DNA of 64,000 nt from Cristatella mucedo. Lineage: Eukaryota; Bryozoa; Phylactolaemata; Cristatellidae. The translations under genes and the position numbers were made by a program. Under the pieces are notes generated by a model. That model was not told the DNA's origin. It searched no databases and was given only the letters and a program-made list of their open reading frames with translations. Shown here one piece after another: positions 63,001 to 64,000 of this stretch (positions are counted from its first letter, which is position 1; each line of letters starts with the position of its first letter). The stretch spans positions 8,881,001 through 8,945,000 of the forward strand of contig WPIO01000007.1 of NCBI GenBank assembly GCA_009760855.2, in the 5' to 3' direction.

Positions 63001-63321
63001 TATTCTTAATTGCTCATGGCAAGCAGGGCGAAAATCCTCAAGGCTCTCCTACCACAGTTTAATTGAGGCTGATGAATTAGCTGATCTTGCCTTTACAATT
63101 TTGCAAAACGGCATGTGGCTAGCTGATATCTTTTCCACGTATGCTTAAAGATTTAACACCTGCTTTGGGCTTGAGGGCTTTCGCATGCTTACTCAAGCAA
63201 TAAACATGCAGGTCGTGCAGGTTGTTCTCTACAGTTCTTTAGCCCGCACGTGGTAAAATGTGATTACAATTTTTGCCGCTGGTATAACAGAGCTAAACTG
63301 CTTAATTCCTTTCTTTTTCAG

Positions 63322-63418
63322 TATCAGTTAGAACGATAGATGCCAATCAACTTCTTCAAACCGAACAAGGCTGTATCAACACACTACGCTTGCCAACCAA
63401 AACAAATAAAAACGCTAC
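63322..63418 (+). CDS. Possible exon of an unknown gene
   Basis: A near-consensus acceptor (AATTCCTTTCTTTTTCAG|T) on the plus strand precedes an open stretch of about 31 codons (SVRTIDANQLLQTEQGCINT, LRLPTKTNKNAT) ending in TGA. AATAAA-type signals lie at 63404 and about 63486. It could be a terminal exon, but no upstream partner was found and chance is possible. Confidence 0.2.
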
Positions 63419-63649
63419 ATGAACATGCAGGTCAATCCACGCCTGTACCAGCAGGGCCGTGGAAGGCTTGGTCCATGAGCAGCCGAATAAATAACTACCA
63501 ATAAAGATGCAAAGGTGGCCTCCACTGCCCGTGTCATTTTCACCTTTCTTCAAGGTTTCATCTCATGCTAAAGCATTTATATTCATTTAAAATCCAGTCT
63601 AGATCAGTCTGGAATTCTGCTGCTCATTAATTGCACTTTTTCTTGCCTG

Positions 63650-64000
63650 GCAACAAGATGCTTATAATTAATGCAAAACTATGCAGTTGGGCTCGTCTGC
63701 AATTAACGTCACAACAGCTATATCATGCCACTTCACATCAGCCAGCAATTAATTCCCTATCAAGAAGTTTATTGTTGAGTCATTCACTTGTAGGTGCCGT
63801 CATTCTCTTATTTCGGTGTACCTATCTGAAATACTTTATAGTCGGGATTTGATTTGCATCGTACAGCCTGCTCTTTTGACTGAAGATGAATTTGGGGATA
63901 CAATTGAGCATGTTGTCACTAACCAATAGGCATGCTTCCTTCATAGTATACGTTTGAGTGCTTAGAAAAAGATTCAGTTCTCTCATTTAGATCTGCGTGC
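63650..64000 (+). pseudogene. LINE-A C-terminus, decayed, running off the window
   Basis: AATGCAAAACTATGCAGTTG, ATTCACTTGTAGGTGCCGTC and ACCTATCTGAAATACTTTAT follow the LINE-A order QNSAARLV ... LTFRSLHS ... AYLSDLLP. The tail begins at 63953 (GTTTGAGTGCTTAGAAAAAG) and the window ends within it. Confidence 0.6.

Overview
The window is nuclear DNA of an intron-rich animal, most likely an invertebrate; I cannot name the phylum. The evidence is spliced genes with GT/AG introns of 0.1 to 8 kb, dense non-LTR retrotransposons of the L2/CR1 group, tRNA-derived SINEs, pogo/Tigger, hAT-like and Tc1-like DNA transposons, and long GT, CT and AT microsatellites. There are no operons. Most open reading frames are chance or transposon-derived; the real genes sit in short exons.

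Three genes can be supported. (1) A mitochondrial ribosomal protein L18 gene (MRPL18, uL18m), plus strand, has four exons at 11823-11900, 12818-12931, 20786-20903 and 21025-21141. All reading phases agree across the junctions. The 5' exon with the mitochondrial targeting sequence was not found. (2) A complete SLC35B1 gene (endoplasmic reticulum nucleotide/nucleotide-sugar transporter family), plus strand, has six coding exons between 33407 and 42149 and predicts 373 residues. It starts in a GC-rich, CpG-rich block at about 32.4-34.2 kb. (3) An unrecognised gene on the minus strand has candidate exons at 59705-59759, 58768-58982, 54121-54239 and 46756-47083. Their phases fit exactly. It encodes a lysine-rich, probably nuclear, repeat-bearing C-terminal region and converges with SLC35B1.

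Nearly everything else is mobile DNA. LINE-A (my label) is an L2/CR1-group element whose 3' end carries a conserved hairpin-like tail followed by (ATT)n; more than 25 copies or fragments lie on both strands. LINE-B ends in short TAATG-type repeats; two of its copies (27.9-29.2 kb and 50.7-51.7 kb) are almost identical, so it moved recently. SINE-A is a tRNA-headed SINE with B boxes. SINE-B has a tRNA head fused to a LINE-A-like tail. Nesting is frequent: an hAT-like element inside a SINE-A, a solo LTR inside a LINE-A, a LINE-A inside a Tigger that itself sits in a LINE-A tail, and SINE-Bs inside LINE-A and LINE-B.

Layout: 0.4-10.4 kb repeats (hAT, LTR, LINE-A, SINE-A); 11.8-21.1 kb MRPL18 with repeat-filled introns; 21.8-32.4 kb LINE, LTR, Tigger and minisatellite; 33.4-42.1 kb SLC35B1 with a 2 kb LINE-A in its last intron; 43.2-46.3 kb LINE-B, a perfect 60-bp palindrome and SINEs; 46.7-59.8 kb the minus-strand gene with repeat-filled introns, including an 860-bp foldback element; 60-64 kb LINE-A and SINE copies. 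I found no CRISPR array, rRNA, intact tRNA gene or prokaryotic system.
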